Positions 61,083 through 64,000 of a DNA stretch of 64,000 nt are shown here, one piece after another. The stretch's first letter is position 1, and the number at the start of each line of letters is the position of its first letter. A program made the translations under genes and the position numbers. Under the pieces are notes generated by a model. It had not been told where the DNA came from and did no database searches. It was given only the letters and a program-made list of their open reading frames with translations. The DNA is taken from NCBI GenBank assembly GCA_919902775.1, contig CAKKRJ010000002.1, positions 127,322 to 191,321 of the forward strand, read 5' to 3'. Source of the stretch: Burkholderiaceae bacterium (GTDB lineage Bacteria; Pseudomonadota; Gammaproteobacteria; Burkholderiales; Burkholderiaceae_C).

Positions 61083-61766
61083 ATGTACGAACTCGGCGTT
61101 GTTTACCGCAACATCACCCGCGCGGACCGCGCAGCCACCGACGGCCTGGCCGCTTTGGGTTCGGCCACCGTGCACGAAGCCATGGGCCGTGTCGGCCTCA
61201 TGAAGCCTTACATGCGCCCCATTTATGCGGGTGCGCAAGTCTCTGGTACCGCCGTCACGGTGCTGCTGCACCCCGGCGACAACTGGATGATGCATGTGGC
61301 TGCTGAGCAGATTCAGCCTGGCGACATCGTGGTCGCGGCCATCACAGCAGAATGCACCGACGGTTACTTTGGTGACCTGCTGGCCACGTCCTTCATGGCC
61401 TGTGGTGCACGCGCCCTGATCATCGACGCCGGCGTGCGCGATGTGAAAGAGCTGACCAAGATGGGTTTCCCCGTCTGGAGCAAAGCCATCAGCAGCAAGG
61501 GCACGATCAAGGCGACGGTCGGTTCGGTGAACATCCCCGTGGTGTGCGCCGGCATGATCATCCACCCCGGTGACGTGATCGTGGCCGACGACGATGGCGT
61601 GGTCTGTGTGCCTGCAGCCCGTGCTGCACAAACCCTGGAAACCGCTCAAAAACGCGAAAGCTTTGAAGGCGAAAAGCGCGCCAAGCTGGCATCGGGCGTG
61701 CTGGGTCTGGACATGTACAAGATGCGCGAGCCCCTGGCGGCTGCGGGCTTGAAGTACATCGACTGA
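61083..61766 (+). CDS. ligK: 4-carboxy-4-hydroxy-2-oxoadipate aldolase/oxaloacetate decarboxylase
   Basis: A 227-residue class II aldolase of the RraA-like fold (LigK, PmdF, ProA family). It splits 4-carboxy-4-hydroxy-2-oxoadipate into pyruvate and oxaloacetate and can decarboxylate oxaloacetate. Metal and phosphate-site motifs are [42 protein letters not shown] (with the GxxxD and Arg-Asp of the active site) and [16 protein letters not shown]. Start at 61083 (MYELGVVYR) after AAGGAAC. A large hairpin lies between it and ligI. Confidence 0.95.
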   Translation: MYELGVVYRNITRADRAATDGLAALGSATVHEAMGRVGLMKPYMRPIYAGAQVSGTAVTVLLHPGDNWMMHVAAEQIQPGDIVVAAITAECTDGYFGDLLATSFMACGARALIIDAGVRDVKELTKMGFPVWSKAISSKGTIKATVGSVNIPVVCAGMIIHPGDVIVADDDGVVCVPAARAAQTLETAQKRESFEGEKRAKLASGVLGLDMYKMREPLAAAGLKYID

Positions 61767-61784
61767 TTAACCGTTCGTGGTGGT

Positions 61785-61867
61785 GCGATGCGCGGCTGCG
61801 GCCGTGCCGGGGCTCATCAGTCCTTCGGCCAACAAATCGCCCCAACACGGCCACAGCCGCGCATCGC
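61785..61867. other. Large inverted repeat between ligK and ligI
   Basis: Arms 61785-61806 and 61846-61867 are 22 bases each and complementary at 21 of 22 positions (GCGATGCGCGGCTG and onward), enclosing a 39-base loop. The second arm ends just before the ligI ribosome-binding site (AAGAGGAGAAAA). In RNA it forms a very stable stem. Confidence 0.8.
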
Positions 61868-61904
61868 AGAAAGCGACAGCGTTTGGCATCAAGAGGAGAA
61901 AACA

Positions 61905-62840
61905 ATGAGCAAACCCACAACCGGTGATTTCACCAAAACGGCAGGCTGGATGGACTGGTACACCGGCCCGGCCAAGCCCACTTTCAAAGTGCCTGCGGGC
62001 GCTGTGGATGCGCATTGTCATGTGTTTGGGCCGGGTGCCGAGTTTCCCTACGCACCCGAGCGCAAGTACACGCCTTGCGATGCGTCCAAGCATCAGCTGT
62101 ATGCGCTGCGTGACCACCTGGGCTTTGCGCGCAACGTGGTGGTGCAAGCCACTTGCCACGGCGCGGACAACCGCGCCATGGTGGATGCCTTGGTCAGCTC
62201 TGGCGGCAAGGCGCGTGGCGTGGCCACCGTCAAGCGCAGTGTGACGGACCAAGAAATCCAGGCCATGCACGACGCCGGTGTGCGCGGTGTGCGCTTCAAC
62301 TTCGTCAAGCGCTTGGTCGACTTCACGCCCAAGGACGAGCTGATGGAAATCGCCAGCCGCATCGCGAAGTGGGGCTGGCACGTGGTCATCTACTTTGAAG
62401 CTGTGGACCTGCCCGAGTTGTGGGATTTCTTCACCGCCTTGCCGACCACGGTGGTGGTGGACCACATGGGCCGGCCCGATGTGGCACTGCCGGTGGACGG
62501 CCCGCAGTTTGCGCTGTTCCAGAAGTTCATGCGCGAGCACAAGAACGTGTGGAGCAAGGTGTCTTGCCCCGAGCGTTTGTCGGTCACCGGCCCGAAAGCC
62601 TTGAATGGTGAGCAAAACGCTTACCAAGACGTGATCCCATTTGCCCGGCGCATCGTGGAAGAATTTCCAGACCGCGTGCTGTGGGGCACCGACTGGCCAC
62701 ACCCCAACCTGAAAGACCACATGCCAGACGATGGCCTGCTGGTGGATTTCATTCCGCACATCGCGCCCACAGCCGAGCTGCAGCAAAAATTGCTGGTGGA
62801 CAATCCGATGCGCTTGTACTGGCCTGAAGAAGTCCGCTGA
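61905..62840 (+). CDS. ligI: 2-pyrone-4,6-dicarboxylate hydrolase
   Basis: A 311-residue amidohydrolase-superfamily enzyme (LigI, PmdD). It hydrolyses 2-pyrone-4,6-dicarboxylate to 4-oxalomesaconate; unusually for the fold it is metal-independent. Motifs: DAHCHVFGPGAEFPYAPERKYTPCDAS (about 32-58), VVVDHMGRPD and VLWGTDWPHPN with the catalytic Asp. An AGGAGA site gives the start at 61905 (MSKPTTGDF). Third gene of the operon; REP repeats follow before ligA. Confidence 0.95.
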   Translation: MSKPTTGDFTKTAGWMDWYTGPAKPTFKVPAGAVDAHCHVFGPGAEFPYAPERKYTPCDASKHQLYALRDHLGFARNVVVQATCHGADNRAMVDALVSSGGKARGVATVKRSVTDQEIQAMHDAGVRGVRFNFVKRLVDFTPKDELMEIASRIAKWGWHVVIYFEAVDLPELWDFFTALPTTVVVDHMGRPDVALPVDGPQFALFQKFMREHKNVWSKVSCPERLSVTGPKALNGEQNAYQDVIPFARRIVEEFPDRVLWGTDWPHPNLKDHMPDDGLLVDFIPHIAPTAELQQKLLVDNPMRLYWPEEVR

Positions 62841-62857
62841 TCACGGTGAAAAAACAG

Positions 62858-63000
62858 GCCTTCGGCCGCAGGGGCGGCCTCCACCAAACAACCGGGAACC
62901 TTGTGGGAGCGCGCCCCTGCGCGCGAATGCTTCGGCCGCAGGGGCGACCTCCTACAAACAACCGGAACCCTGTTGGAGCGCCCTCGCGCACGAATGCCCC
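62858..63000. repeat. Family A REP-like cluster between ligI and ligA
   Basis: Four units in alternating orientation, e.g. TTCGGCCGCAGGGGCGGCCT, TTGTGGGAGCGCGCCCCTGC and GGCCGCAGGGGCGACCTCC. They fill the 225-base spacer inside the operon. Confidence 0.75.
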
Positions 63001-63065
63001 TTTGAGTTTTTTTCACTATCCGTGGCCTCGCCCATCTGCAAAAAGTTAGACCGATTGGAGAATTT

Positions 63066-64000
<935 letters not shown>

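Overview
The window looks like a chromosomal segment of a Betaproteobacterium of the Burkholderiales, most likely family Comamonadaceae (Limnohabitans, Rhodoferax or Hydrogenophaga-like). The evidence is high GC, Bug/TctC receptors, DUF4148 proteins, the cyanophycin-associated ABC transporter/DUF1854 pair and a protocatechuate 4,5-cleavage cluster in the Comamonas pmd gene order. Genus placement is inference. No rRNA, tRNA, CRISPR array, insertion sequence or prophage was seen.

Layout. 1-10.8 kb is mostly housekeeping: an ABC exporter-like protein (5' end outside the window) with its DUF1854 partner, a beta-CASP metallo-beta-lactamase protein, the grpE-dnaK-dnaJ heat-shock cluster with two heat-shock (sigma-32) type promoters, an FKBP isomerase, a fumarylacetoacetase-family protein and an OmpA-like lipoprotein. 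10.8-24.3 kb is an 11-gene minus-strand operon (feruloyl-CoA synthase, crotonase, SDR, thiolase, thioesterase, Liv-type ABC importer, acyl-CoA dehydrogenase, MarR regulator) with a divergent amidohydrolase. It fits uptake and CoA-dependent beta-oxidative shortening of hydroxycinnamates. 24.4-26 kb holds small genes and repeats. 26-40.6 kb is a hexuronate/aldarate catabolic cluster: lactonase, FCD regulator, uronate dehydrogenase, kdgD, TRAP transporter, three enolase-superfamily dehydratases, garD, a Bug receptor and alpha-ketoglutarate semialdehyde dehydrogenase.

40.7-47.3 kb is a periplasmic electron-transfer cluster: a Tat-exported flavocytochrome-c-type flavoprotein, a cytochrome c lipoprotein, a membrane cytochrome b, a diheme cytochrome c and an SHP-type heme protein, followed by a two-component system whose sensor has an Asp/His-rich periplasmic loop. 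47.5-49.6 kb has a composite gene scar (RhuM and YgjP-like fragments), chrA and a small unknown gene. 49.8-56.7 kb is a GntR-regulated operon with a second Liv-type importer and a vanillate demethylase oxygenase whose partner is only a ferredoxin domain. 56.7-57.3 kb is a RelE-like/BrnA toxin-antitoxin pair. 57.7-64 kb has an AEC transporter, a LysR regulator and ligJ-ligK-ligI-ligA-ligB (pmdEFDAB), with ligB cut by the window end.

Taken together, the region reads as a plant-cell-wall catabolic neighbourhood. Hydroxycinnamates would go to vanillate or 4-hydroxybenzoate, vanillate to protocatechuate, and protocatechuate through 4,5-cleavage to pyruvate and oxaloacetate. Pectin or hemicellulose uronates would go to alpha-ketoglutarate. 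Several families of REP-like palindromes are scattered between genes, and one lies inside a coding sequence.
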